Source: Ignavibacterium sp. | Lineage (GTDB): Bacteria; Bacteroidota; Ignavibacteria; Ignavibacteriales; Ignavibacteriaceae | Length of the DNA: 64,000 bases | Assembly: GCA_018335755.1 (NCBI GenBank) | Contig: JAGXRK010000001.1 | Coordinates: forward strand, 389,073 to 453,072 | Reading direction: 5' to 3' | In this document: positions 15,079 to 24,322 of the stretch, in pieces | Position numbering within the stretch: position 1 is the stretch's first letter | How the letters are laid out: each line of letters opens with the position of its first letter | Position numbers and translations under genes: made by a program | The notes under the pieces: model-generated | The model's database searches: none | Told to the model about the DNA's origin: nothing | What the model saw: only the letters and a program-made list of their open reading frames with translations

Positions 15079-16290
15079 ATGAAGAACAAATTAACGATCG
15101 CAGTTTTATCTTTCATAATCATTACATTTTTTATGAATGATGCTCTTGCAATTCCAGCATTTGCAAGAAAGTATAATATGAGCTGCAAAACCTGTCACAC
15201 ACAATTTCCGGCTCTAAAAGATTTTGGAGATGAGTTTGCGGGTAACGGCTTCATCCTTAAAGATCAGGATGCACCAAGATATTTTGTTGATACGGGCGAT
15301 GAAGAACTTTCGTTGATCCGTGATCTGCCATTGGCACTCAGACTCGAGGGATATGTAACATATAAAACAAACAGTGAACATAGTGATTTTACTGCTCCAT
15401 ATCTGTTAAAACTTTTATCAGGCGGTTCTATTGCTCCTGATGTTGCCTACTATTTTTATTTCTTCTTCAGCGAGAGAGGAGAAGTATCCGGTATTGAAGA
15501 CGCGTTCATTATGTTCAACGATCTTTTCGGCAGTGAGCTTGATGTTTATGTGGGACAATTCCAGGTTTCGGACCCACTGTTCAAACGTGAACTTCGTTTA
15601 ACTTTTGATGATTATGAAATATATAAAACCAAAGTTGGAATGTCTCAGGTAAACCTGGCTTATGACCGCGGTATAATGCTTACTTATGGTTTTGAATCCG
15701 GTACGGATATTACGGCAATGGTGCTGAACGGAACAGGAATAGGTGAAGCGAATTTTTTAAGAAATTTTGATAACGATAAATATAAAAATCTTATGGGCAG
15801 AGTTTCTCAGGACATTGGAGAGAACTTCAGAATCGGCGGTTTTGGTTATTGGGGTAAAGAGGAAATAAGCGTATCGGGAGGATTATTATATCCAAATAAT
15901 TTAACAGTAATGTTTGGTGGGGATGCCACAATCACATTTGAGCCACTTGAACTGAATATACAATTTGTAGAGAGAAAGGATGATAATCCATACTTCCTGA
16001 ATGAATTGAATATTGGGAGTATTGAAAATAAGGAAGTAAAGACCCGTGGCGGTTTTGCCGAATTGATTTTCAGACCGAAAGGTGACGACAGCAAATGGTA
16101 CCTAGCTGCACTTTATAATTTTGTTGAATCTGATACTTACGTATTAGATAGGAGTTCGCGTGATTACGAATCATTTGCAGCCCACTTTGGCTATATGTTG
16201 AGACGAAATATCCGTTTGGTCGCAGAATATTCGCACGACTTCAATAATCAAAATGGCAGGTTTGGAGTTGGATTTATTTCGGCGTTTTAG
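15079..16290 (+). CDS. Monoheme cytochrome fused to outer-membrane barrel (Cyc2-like)
   Basis: A 403-residue protein: signal peptide to about Ala24, then one heme motif CKTCH (Cys36, Cys39, His40) within PAFARKYNMSCKTCHTQFP, followed by DFGDEFAGNGF and about 330 residues of amphipathic beta strands ending in Phe. This is the layout of Cyc2-type fused cytochrome-porins of Fe(II) oxidisers, whose N-terminus reads P-x-FAR-x6-C-x2-CH-x3-P-x2-FGR-x-F-x2-NGY. The match of the short heme region is good; the barrel is too variable to judge by eye. A role in electron transfer through the outer membrane is likely, but direction and substrate are unknown. AGAGGTG precedes ATG 15079. Confidence 0.7.
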   Translation: MKNKLTIAVLSFIIITFFMNDALAIPAFARKYNMSCKTCHTQFPALKDFGDEFAGNGFILKDQDAPRYFVDTGDEELSLIRDLPLALRLEGYVTYKTNSEHSDFTAPYLLKLLSGGSIAPDVAYYFYFFFSERGEVSGIEDAFIMFNDLFGSELDVYVGQFQVSDPLFKRELRLTFDDYEIYKTKVGMSQVNLAYDRGIMLTYGFESGTDITAMVLNGTGIGEANFLRNFDNDKYKNLMGRVSQDIGENFRIGGFGYWGKEEISVSGGLLYPNNLTVMFGGDATITFEPLELNIQFVERKDDNPYFLNELNIGSIENKEVKTRGGFAELIFRPKGDDSKWYLAALYNFVESDTYVLDRSSRDYESFAAHFGYMLRRNIRLVAEYSHDFNNQNGRFGVGFISAF

Positions 16291-16617
16291 TTTGTCCAGG
16301 TTTTAAGATTACATTTATAATATTAGCTAATAAGGTAAATCAATTTCAGATTGTTCAGTTTCTAAGGTTATGAACTAAAAGCTATTTAGTTTTTTATCGT
16401 TTCACTTTTATTAAATGAAAGAATTGAATTTCTTTAACCTTAGTAATTGTATTTTGATTTAGTTAAAACCTTATTAGTTTATTTGTGCTAAGAGTTATAA
16501 GTGTCGGAATTTTAACGAATACAATTTGACAATATTCATAAAACATATCTCTTGAATAAAAACTTTTATATAATTGTATTAAAAGAATTTTATTTAATAA
16601 ACTCGATCAGGTAAAAG
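16291..16617. other. AT-rich intergenic region
   Basis: About 327 bp with no usable open frame and no terminator-like hairpin that I can see. A TTGACA at 16526-16531 may belong to the desaturase promoter, but no good -10 element follows at 16-18 bp. Confidence 0.35.
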
Positions 16618-17577
16618 ATGAAACCAAAAGATTTCAGTTACTCAAACAGCATTGAACCGCACAAGGAAAGAACACGCGCAATATTAAAAGCTCATCCTGA
16701 AGTACGTGAACAAATCGGCAGAAATCCTTACAGTTTTCTAATTATTCTTTTTACAATAGGATTGCAGATCACAATTACTTATTTAATGTCAGGACAGCCT
16801 TGGTGGCTTGCATTGTTGGTTGCATTTTTTATAGGAGCCTTTGCTAATCACGCATGCTATGTATTGATTCACGAAGCCACTCATAATCTAATATTCAAGA
16901 ACAGAGGGCTGAACCATATTGCAGGCATACTTGCGGATGTGCCGAATGTTCTGCCGAGCGCAATTTCATTCAGAGCTTATCATCTTAAACATCACTCATA
17001 CCAGGGCGATTATTATCTTGATGCTGACCTAGCAAGTAAATGGGAAGCAAAATTTATTGGCAATTCATTAATTGGGAAAGCATTTTGGGAAATGATGTTC
17101 CCGGTCTTCCAGGCATTAAGAACTCCGCGTCTGAAAGATATTCCGTTTATGAATTTCTGGACAATTGTTAACTGGATTGTTGTCTTTGGAATAGATGCTT
17201 TGGTAATAATTTTCTTCGGTTGGACTTCATTTCTTTACCTTGTTTTTTCTTTCTTCTTCTCTATCGGCTTTCATCCGCTTGGTGCAAGATGGATACAGGA
17301 ACATTACCTTGTTGCACCGCCTCAGGAAACATACAGCTACTATGGACCTGCAAATGTTGTTGCTTTAAATGTCGGTTACCATAATGAACATCACGATTTT
17401 CCCTCTGTTCCGTGGAATAATCTGCCAAAAGTAAAAGCAACAGCACCTGAGTTTTATGATAATCTTGTTTATCATAAATCCTGGACAAAATTATGGCTTA
17501 AGTTTTTATCGGATTCCAGACTTTCTCTTTTTTCAAGAATGGTTAGATCGAACAGGGGAACAGTTTCGGTTGACTGA
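16618..17577 (+). CDS. Dihydroceramide delta-4 desaturase homologue (DEGS family)
   Basis: A 319-residue membrane di-iron desaturase that matches the eukaryotic DEGS1 family over its whole length (human DEGS1 is of similar size). It has the N-terminal sphingolipid-desaturase motif (EPHKERTRAILKAHPEV), three histidine boxes HEATH (85-89), HLKHH (122-126) and HNEHH (255-259), and the family signature ETYSYYGP before NVGYHNEHHDFP. Four or more membrane segments separate the boxes. It should introduce a double bond into a sphingoid or similar acyl chain; the bacterial substrate is unknown. No other sphingolipid gene lies in the window. It stands alone on its transcript. Confidence 0.85.
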   Translation: MKPKDFSYSNSIEPHKERTRAILKAHPEVREQIGRNPYSFLIILFTIGLQITITYLMSGQPWWLALLVAFFIGAFANHACYVLIHEATHNLIFKNRGLNHIAGILADVPNVLPSAISFRAYHLKHHSYQGDYYLDADLASKWEAKFIGNSLIGKAFWEMMFPVFQALRTPRLKDIPFMNFWTIVNWIVVFGIDALVIIFFGWTSFLYLVFSFFFSIGFHPLGARWIQEHYLVAPPQETYSYYGPANVVALNVGYHNEHHDFPSVPWNNLPKVKATAPEFYDNLVYHKSWTKLWLKFLSDSRLSLFSRMVRSNRGTVSVD

Positions 17578-17601
17578 TTATTTAACATCAATGGCTTTCG
17601 A

Positions 17602-17693
17602 CTTGATGCTAGATGCTGGATCCTGGATATCAGATACCTTTCCGGATTCCGGATACCATTCAGCTGCAAGCGAACTAGTATCAAGTATCCAGA
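17602..17693. repeat. Degenerate GGATnC-type repeat block, left copy
   Basis: A run of variants of GATGCTGGAT/CTGGATA/CCGGATACC (17602-17657) followed by AGTATCAAG (17677-17685). The words CCGGATACC and AGTATCAAG recur in the same order at 18277-18294, on the other side of the zinc-ribbon gene. Confidence 0.6.
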
Positions 17694-17719
17694 AACCACA
17701 ATAATAAACGAAAAAAAAT

Positions 17720-18223
17720 ATGCCTGAAAAAATCTTATGTGATTATTGCGGAAACGAAACAACTAATGATTCCGAGTTTTGTATTAAATGCGGAAGCATT
17801 TTTATTGATGATGTATATTGTTTAAATCATTCTGAACGTTACGCTGATGGTGTATGTGCAATTTGTCATCAGGGTTACTGCAAAAAGTGCGGCTTAAGAG
17901 TAAACAGTATTTTTTTATGCAACGAACATTCCGATTATGAAATTTATGAAGGAATGGCTCGTATTTATGGGTCAATAGATGATTCTCAGATAAACTTTCT
18001 TAAATCCAGTATAGAAAAAGAAGGTTTTCATCCCTTCATTTATAATCGAAAAGCAACACCAATGCATTTAGGAGGCAGTGATCACTCCCTATTTAGATCA
18101 GCAGGTGATTCCAGAAATGTAATTATTAATGAAATAAAATTAGTAGTACCTTGTTCTGAAGTGCTGGAAGCAAAACAATTAATAAATGACTTGTTGAGCG
18201 GCGGCGATATTGTATTTCCATAA
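17720..18223 (+). CDS. Zinc-ribbon/B-box protein with DUF2007-like domain
   Basis: A 167-residue protein. The N-terminus is a zinc ribbon (CDYCGN ... CIKCG, residues 8-25). Residues 34-70 are a second Cys/His-rich zinc-binding unit of B-box type (CLNH, CAICH, CKKCG, CNEH). The C-terminus (from about 87) resembles DUF2007, a ferredoxin-like 'putative signal-transducing' domain (INFLKSSIEKEGFHPFIYN ... VVPCSEVLEAKQLI). It is probably a cytoplasmic metal-binding protein of unknown role. No good ribosome-binding site is visible. It lies between two copies of a repeat block. Confidence 0.65.
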   Translation: MPEKILCDYCGNETTNDSEFCIKCGSIFIDDVYCLNHSERYADGVCAICHQGYCKKCGLRVNSIFLCNEHSDYEIYEGMARIYGSIDDSQINFLKSSIEKEGFHPFIYNRKATPMHLGGSDHSLFRSAGDSRNVIINEIKLVVPCSEVLEAKQLINDLLSGGDIVFP

Positions 18224-18270
18224 ATTCTTTTTCAAAACTTATTATCGTAATCAAAATTATCATTACATAC

Positions 18271-18335
18271 AGGATACCGGATACCAGTATCAAGAATCCC
18301 ACAAAGTGGCAGGCAGTATCCAGCATCCAGTATCT
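18271..18335. repeat. Degenerate GGATnC-type repeat block, right copy
   Basis: It contains CCGGATACC and AGTATCAAG in the same order as the left copy (17649-17685), then CAGTATCCAGCATCCAGTATC-type words, which read as GATGCTGGAT repeats on the other strand. Together the blocks bracket the gene at 17720. The spacing is irregular, so this is not a clean transposon end. Confidence 0.55.
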
Positions 18336-18351
18336 TTCGCACCGGGATTCG

Positions 18352-19449
18352 CTAATACCAAAAATGAAACTGCATTACAAATGAATCGTTATCAATCGAT
18401 GGATCTTCTAAAACCAACCTGTACTGCGGATGGATTTCAATAAAACTGTAAGGGTGAAATTCAAATCCCATTACAAATCTTTTTACATCAATGCTGCTGA
18501 ATGAAGTATTCGGTACTATCCAGTCAAATCTTACAACTGCATCGAGTCCGGTAATAATTCCGTAAGCTGTTTCCACCATCATCATATTTGAAGTAACATC
18601 GGCACCGTAAATATTTTTTGCCTGATCGAACTCTGCAAGTAAAGTAAACTCATCATAACCGAATCCGAAAAAGCCGCCGTACATTTCAACTGTTCTGGGA
18701 ATTTTTGCAGCAGCAAATGAGCCGCCGAACATCAGTCCTATTTTCCCGAGCTTTGGAGTTATTTCTAATCGTGTTGTGTATGTCGGATCTTTACTTAAAG
18801 TTCGGTTGTTCAATAAATTACTTCCCACAGAAGCGGTGAGAAATGCAAAATCAGAAATGTATGCACCGACTTCAACTCCTGCCTCAGAATAAAAAGGATT
18901 ATAAATTAATCCCTGGTTGGACTGTGAATTCAGTATTCCAAAATCACCACCTCGTGTATAAGCCGTATGATCATCAATCCTTAATCCGTAGTAAGGAATA
19001 AACGAACCTGCTTTAATGTAACTGTTGTTAGGAAGAATATGAGCCGTTGCATAGCCTTCCCAAAGCGACCAGACAAAATCATATTTAGCCGTAAGATTAA
19101 TTTTTTTTGATATTCCAAAGTTCGTATAAATAGCTCCACTCATTTCCTGGAAATCCGTTCTTTTCTTTTCCTGCGAGTAAAGGAATTGCGTTCTGTAATC
19201 CAGTCCGATTGAAATATTTTCTGTAATACGGGGGGACATAATATAATCCTTATCCGGAGTTGAGATCATACTTAGAGTATTTTTTCCCCAATGCCATCCG
19301 CCCTCATTCCGGATAATACCGCCTGTTGGATTGTAATGGCAGTCAATGCATTTATCCCTAAGCTTTGTTGAAAAGCGCGGAAGGGCAAACATATCACTAA
19401 CTAAAAGAAGAGTGAACAGAATTGTGAGAACTGCTGAAATAATTTTCAT
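18352..19449 (-). CDS. Second monoheme cytochrome / outer-membrane barrel protein
   Basis: A 365-residue protein: signal peptide ending near FALP, one heme motif CIDCH (Cys34, Cys37, His38) directly after it, then about 320 residues of alternating amphipathic beta strands ending MQFHFWY, an aromatic C-terminus as in outer-membrane barrels. The heme segment is followed by YNPTGG and EGGWHWGKN rather than the FGxxFxxNGY of the Cyc2-like protein at 15079, so it is a different subfamily with the same layout. A single heme on a barrel suggests electron passage or heme-anchored assembly at the outer membrane; this is inference. It is transcribed toward the zinc-ribbon gene. Confidence 0.65.
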   Translation of the reverse strand: MKIISAVLTILFTLLLVSDMFALPRFSTKLRDKCIDCHYNPTGGIIRNEGGWHWGKNTLSMISTPDKDYIMSPRITENISIGLDYRTQFLYSQEKKRTDFQEMSGAIYTNFGISKKINLTAKYDFVWSLWEGYATAHILPNNSYIKAGSFIPYYGLRIDDHTAYTRGGDFGILNSQSNQGLIYNPFYSEAGVEVGAYISDFAFLTASVGSNLLNNRTLSKDPTYTTRLEITPKLGKIGLMFGGSFAAAKIPRTVEMYGGFFGFGYDEFTLLAEFDQAKNIYGADVTSNMMMVETAYGIITGLDAVVRFDWIVPNTSFSSIDVKRFVMGFEFHPYSFIEIHPQYRLVLEDPSIDNDSFVMQFHFWY

Positions 19450-19560
19450 AATGCTTCCTTTTTCGTATTGATGATTTTTTCCTGCTTAGATTAAGAATAA
19501 TAGTTTAAATTTCAAAAGGAAAATAACAACACAAGGAAAAAAATATTTTGTGGTTTAGTT

Positions 19561-19600
19561 TAATCCGTGTAAATCCGTCGGATCAGTGTTCTATTTTTTA
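19561..19600. repeat. Boilerplate-like intergenic repeat (AATCCGTGTAAATCCG type)
   Basis: The segment carries AATCCGTGTAAATCCGTC, GATCAGTGTTCTA and a T run, a wording I know from intergenic repeats in Bacteroidota and other environmental genomes. There is only one copy in this window, so the repeat call is from memory, not from internal comparison. Confidence 0.4.
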
Positions 19601-19606
19601 GCCGAG

Positions 19607-22600
19607 TTATAACTTTCGTGCAACAACAACCACAGTTTTCATTGTTTCAACAACACCGGCATTATCATTCATTGCTTCGAGAAAGATTATATAAATGCCA
19701 ATACGTAAAACCTGACCATCATCATCAAGTCCGTCAAAAATTACTGAGCCGCTTTGTCCGCTTGGTGCATTGTTGAGAAGGGTTCGTAATAATCTTCCTT
19801 TATTGTCAAAAATTTTAATCCGGACCTGTGCAATAGGCTGCGTAAGATTATAGTTAATTATAGTAAAATCTTCAAACCCGTCATTATCCGGTGAAAAAGG
19901 ATTTGGCGAGACAGAAATATTCTTTTCCTGATTTAAATTCTGGGCAAAGATGCTGTTTACTTTGCCGGGAGTACCGCCAAATGGATCAACAGTTGTGCTC
20001 CAGTTTGATGGATCATTACCATTTAAAGTTGGATTTATTCTCTCTAAAGATTTTCCTTTGGTGTTTGTAATGTTTCTGTTATGCCAGTTGGATTGGTACC
20101 AGACAGAATCAACCACATTGGATTTTACATCCTTTAATAAAATCAGTTCACCGGTATTAACGAGTCCCAGGTTTGACGCACCAACTACAGAAATAAAACT
20201 GTTAGTAGAAATAGTGTATCTGTTAAAGATGCCTGAATCTGATGCAAGCACAAAATATGAACCAGCAGGAATAGTATAACTTATATCACTTAACCTGTAA
20301 AAGTTTGAATTCTGATCTTCAATTTTCCATCCGCCTACATTAACTGAATCATTACTGAGATTTATAAACTCAACATATTCACTTTCTCCGGATTCGGGAT
20401 CAAACATTATCTCATTTATAATTAAAGTATTTCTTTGATATGCGGGAACTCCTGCAAAAGAGTTTTCTTTTCCTGGTGTACTTCCATTTAAACCTAATGA
20501 TGTTGACCAATTTATACTATCTTTTGTTTCACCTGCTGATGAAATACGTTCAAGTGAATATCCTCGTCTTCCGCCCCAACCTGAACGATAGAATAAACTA
20601 TCTATAATACCATCGCGGTAATCATAAATCACAACTCCATCAGCCGTATTGCCAAGTGTTCCGAAATTTGTATAGAATATTTTTACATCTAATTCCGGAT
20701 GATAATTGAAAATTGAAGAATCTCTTGAAACGATGAAATATTCACCTGGTTCAATCAATGTTTCTTCTATTGTGATAATATTTTTAGTTGGAGTTGTAAG
20801 CACATCGCTAATAGACCAGTTGGAAATATTTATTGACATATCTGAAATATTAACAAACTCAATCCACTCCGGTTCACCGCCATCAGGATTATACATTACT
20901 TCATTTACAACAATGATTCTTTCTGCTTCTCCGGGTTGTACAGACCTCTCAAAGTAGTTATTTAAAGTATCTTCATCAGGAAAAAAAACAACTCTGACGG
21001 CAGCAAGTGTATTTGCCTGAAGATTTGATATCGGAAAAGAAGATGTGACACTTAAAGAATCCTCAGACGCAAGGTTGGTAAAGTTTGCAGAGTTTAAAAG
21101 CAGATCAACAACGTTATTAGAGTCAGTATCAATGTAAAATTCAACGGTAAAATTATCAGCACTTGAAGAGCCGCTGTTCTTAATATCTGCAATGATAAAC
21201 ACATCATCACCGGCAACAGGAAAACGAGGTTCAAACCTCATTCCGGCTACCCTTAAATCAAATTGCTTTGGTGTTATACTGTTAATTCTGCCTGGAGTGC
21301 TTTGCTCAATATCGATTGATGATGCCCAGTTGCCGGATTGATTTGTTAGTCCGTCAACAGAGACTCTTTCGAGTGAGTAACCATTTGTACCGCCCCATTG
21401 ACTGTTGTAAAGCACAGAATCAATTGTTAATCCGCGTTGATCTTTAATCACTACGCCATCAACATCATTATTAAGTACAGGCAGATTGAGCTTATAAACC
21501 TGAGATGGAATAAACCGATGATAATTAAAAATTGTTGAATCTTTTGTGAGTACAACAAAACTATTTGGTTCAATAATAAGATCAACATTTATCTTTGCAG
21601 ATACGGGAGTGGTAAGCACGTCGCTTACAACCCAGTCTTTTAAATTTATTATCTCATCCGACCTGTTAAAAAGTTCCACCCACTCCGGTTCACCGCCTTG
21701 CGGAGTGAACATAATTTCGTTAATAACAATTGATTGAGATGGAACTCCCGGTTCAATAGTATTATAGATATAGTTATTGCTTGTATCCTGGTCAGCACCA
21801 AACAAAGCAATTACGTAAAAAGCTTTCTTTATTTGCAGGTCGGGTACTGTAAAAGTAAAATCAATTTCAATTGAATCACCAGCTTGAATATTTAATTGAT
21901 TCAACTGCCGGATTTGCTGGTCGGGTATTGAATCAAGATTGATATCTTCAAAAAGCTGAATATTAAAAGTCGCTGAATTTCTTCCCGCATTTTTTATAAA
22001 AGCTTTAACCTGAACATCATCACCCTTTAACGGAAATTCGGGATCAAAAATTATTTCAGTTACAAAAAGATTAAAATCTTTCTGAGTTACAGAATTTATA
22101 TAACCGGGAGTTGCTTTGTATTTACTTAACGATGTTTTCCAGTTAGATGAATCAATTGACGAAAGTTCAGCATCAATACGTTCCAGAGATTTCCCTCCGG
22201 TACCGCCCCAAGTGGAATAAAATTCGAGTGAATCTATGGTTCTGTTAAGCGAATCGAGAAGAATAACTTTATCGCCGGTATTATTTAAAGCTGGGAAATT
22301 TCTATAAGAAATACCTGATGTTATGTTATAAAAGTTATTTATTGAAGAATCAGTTGCGATAATATGATACTCACCGGGATTAAGTATTACTGATTCAGTT
22401 ATCACACTTATTGTATCCCGATTATCAGCTATCTTATAATTTTTCAGATCGATTATTTTATCACTTCGATTATATATTTCTATCCATTCCGGCTCAGGTG
22501 ATAGCGGTGCATACATAAATTCATTTATGACTAAGTCGTTTCTAATCTCATTAACCTCAACGCCTATAACTTTTGTAAATGCAATGTTGTTACTTGAGTC

Positions 22601-24280
22601 ATCATCAACAGGCACATCAATAACCGCGATATAAAAATTATTACCTTCATTAAAAAGATTTGTTGAATAATTGATTTCTATACTGTCTCCGGTAGTAATT
22701 GCATTTTGTGCAATAGATGTCATCAATTCATTTGGCTGAGGTATAGAATCTGTATTTATATCTCTGTACAGATTAAGTGTAAAATTTTGCGAATTAATTA
22801 ATCCTTTATTCTTTATCTGAACCGTAAATTCAATATCCTCTCCCAAAATTGAGTACTGCTGTTGAGGTGTAAATCCTATTATAGTCAGATCATTTTCTTT
22901 AGGAGAGATTGAATTTATTCTTCCCGGTGTTGCTTTCAATAATCCTGTTGAAGTAGCCCAGTTGTTTTGATTTGTACTTATACTATCAGCGGAGTATCTT
23001 TCGAGAGATCTGCCTCCTGTGTTTCCACCCCATGATGACAGATAAGTTAAACTGTCGATAAGAATACCAAGTGAATCTCTAAGTACAACGTTATCTCCGG
23101 TATTATTCAGTATCGGCAGATTAAATCGGACTATTTGCACAGGGACATTATATAAATTTAATATTGATGAATCCTGAGTAAGAACGATATAGTCCTTAGA
23201 CTGGATAAAAATATCGTCTGTTGTAATTGTGGCAGTATTTGCTGCATCTGAAAATCGCCATTTCTTAATATTAACGGCTTGATCTGTTCGATTGTAAAGC
23301 TCAATCCACTCAGGTTCTCCCGTAGAAGGCGCATACATTATTTCATTAACTACTATATCATTGTATTCATTACCGGGAGGATAAACAGTAAAGTTATTTA
23401 TTATTTTATTATTCACCGGATTTTCATCTTCATTAAATAAAACCTGTGCAATAATCTGGTAATCACCATCACTTAATGAACTCAGGATAGTCTGAACTTC
23501 AACAGAATCACCCGGAAGTAAATTTGATAAGCTTTGCGAAAAGATCAGTTCATTAGCTGTTCCCGCAGAGTCAAAATTAATATCATTAAAAATTTCAATT
23601 GAATAATTATTCGCTGTATCACTTCCGCGATTCTTAACTTTCGCGATTATTGTAAGGTCATCACCTTGAATTACAATTGCAGGACTGAACGTCAGTGTGA
23701 ATATTTGTAAATCAAATTCATAAAGTGCTACGGAATTTCTGAATCCGGGTGAACCATTAGGCACAATCGAATTTGCCCAGTTAGTTTGTGAAGAATCTTT
23801 ATTTAAAACTATTTTTTCATCAGACCTTCCGGTTGCATTATTAGCAGAGTAGGTATAAACATCCAAAGTATCATTGTTTGTATTTAATAACCATACAGAG
23901 CGGGCTTCGGTATTAGCCATTCCTGAAGTTCCGAAGGCATTATCTGAGATCTTTAAAATCAATGCTGAGGGCGGGACTAAACCGGAATATATTCCCGTGT
24001 TAATATCATAATCACCTTCAAAAACAACTGCATACGATTGCGGCAAAAGCAATGTTCCGAATCCAGCATCAGTAAAAATATCGGGGTTACTTGTATGATA
24101 TTTGAATTTATATCCTGCAAGATCGATGGTATCATTTTCACTCAGGTTATAAATTTCTATAAACTCATTATTACCGGATTGGGGTATGAATATTATTTCG
24201 GTTAAGATAAGCGAAGTATCTGCCTGCGAAAAAATAAATGCTGAAAATAAAAAAACTATTATTAGCAGTTTTTTAATCAT
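19607..24280 (-). CDS. Giant surface protein with lamin-tail and CARDB repeats
   Basis: A 1557-residue exported protein. After the signal peptide come six lamin-tail domains, recognised by repeated openings such as VVNEIMY...EPEWIELYNR, starting near residues 25, 306, 580, 848, 1122 and 1285. The first four are each followed by a CARDB-like adhesion module (for example GDDVFIIADIKNSGS). The last about 110 residues are a FlgD-Ig/gliding-type C-terminal domain (SPNPFSPDNDGFEDF ... LRIGIYIIFLEA). It is probably a type IX secretion cargo or cell-surface protein; ligand and function are unknown. I chose ATG 24280; a TTG at 24295 adds five residues ahead of the same signal peptide. Confidence 0.85.
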   Translation of the reverse strand: MIKKLLIIVFLFSAFIFSQADTSLILTEIIFIPQSGNNEFIEIYNLSENDTIDLAGYKFKYHTSNPDIFTDAGFGTLLLPQSYAVVFEGDYDINTGIYSGLVPPSALILKISDNAFGTSGMANTEARSVWLLNTNNDTLDVYTYSANNATGRSDEKIVLNKDSSQTNWANSIVPNGSPGFRNSVALYEFDLQIFTLTFSPAIVIQGDDLTIIAKVKNRGSDTANNYSIEIFNDINFDSAGTANELIFSQSLSNLLPGDSVEVQTILSSLSDGDYQIIAQVLFNEDENPVNNKIINNFTVYPPGNEYNDIVVNEIMYAPSTGEPEWIELYNRTDQAVNIKKWRFSDAANTATITTDDIFIQSKDYIVLTQDSSILNLYNVPVQIVRFNLPILNNTGDNVVLRDSLGILIDSLTYLSSWGGNTGGRSLERYSADSISTNQNNWATSTGLLKATPGRINSISPKENDLTIIGFTPQQQYSILGEDIEFTVQIKNKGLINSQNFTLNLYRDINTDSIPQPNELMTSIAQNAITTGDSIEINYSTNLFNEGNNFYIAVIDVPVDDDSSNNIAFTKVIGVEVNEIRNDLVINEFMYAPLSPEPEWIEIYNRSDKIIDLKNYKIADNRDTISVITESVILNPGEYHIIATDSSINNFYNITSGISYRNFPALNNTGDKVILLDSLNRTIDSLEFYSTWGGTGGKSLERIDAELSSIDSSNWKTSLSKYKATPGYINSVTQKDFNLFVTEIIFDPEFPLKGDDVQVKAFIKNAGRNSATFNIQLFEDINLDSIPDQQIRQLNQLNIQAGDSIEIDFTFTVPDLQIKKAFYVIALFGADQDTSNNYIYNTIEPGVPSQSIVINEIMFTPQGGEPEWVELFNRSDEIINLKDWVVSDVLTTPVSAKINVDLIIEPNSFVVLTKDSTIFNYHRFIPSQVYKLNLPVLNNDVDGVVIKDQRGLTIDSVLYNSQWGGTNGYSLERVSVDGLTNQSGNWASSIDIEQSTPGRINSITPKQFDLRVAGMRFEPRFPVAGDDVFIIADIKNSGSSSADNFTVEFYIDTDSNNVVDLLLNSANFTNLASEDSLSVTSSFPISNLQANTLAAVRVVFFPDEDTLNNYFERSVQPGEAERIIVVNEVMYNPDGGEPEWIEFVNISDMSINISNWSISDVLTTPTKNIITIEETLIEPGEYFIVSRDSSIFNYHPELDVKIFYTNFGTLGNTADGVVIYDYRDGIIDSLFYRSGWGGRRGYSLERISSAGETKDSINWSTSLGLNGSTPGKENSFAGVPAYQRNTLIINEIMFDPESGESEYVEFINLSNDSVNVGGWKIEDQNSNFYRLSDISYTIPAGSYFVLASDSGIFNRYTISTNSFISVVGASNLGLVNTGELILLKDVKSNVVDSVWYQSNWHNRNITNTKGKSLERINPTLNGNDPSNWSTTVDPFGGTPGKVNSIFAQNLNQEKNISVSPNPFSPDNDGFEDFTIINYNLTQPIAQVRIKIFDNKGRLLRTLLNNAPSGQSGSVIFDGLDDDGQVLRIGIYIIFLEAMNDNAGVVETMKTVVVVARKL

Positions 24281-24322
24281 TGGTGTCCGTTTCAATTTAA
24301 CCGGATGTTAATTAATTATGAT

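Noticed and set aside
16526..16554. TTGACA-based promoter for the desaturase gene
   Set aside because: No acceptable -10 element at the right distance.
17456..17704. Open frame overlapping the end of the desaturase gene
   Set aside because: It starts inside the desaturase in another frame, runs through the repeat block and has no domain or ribosome-binding site.
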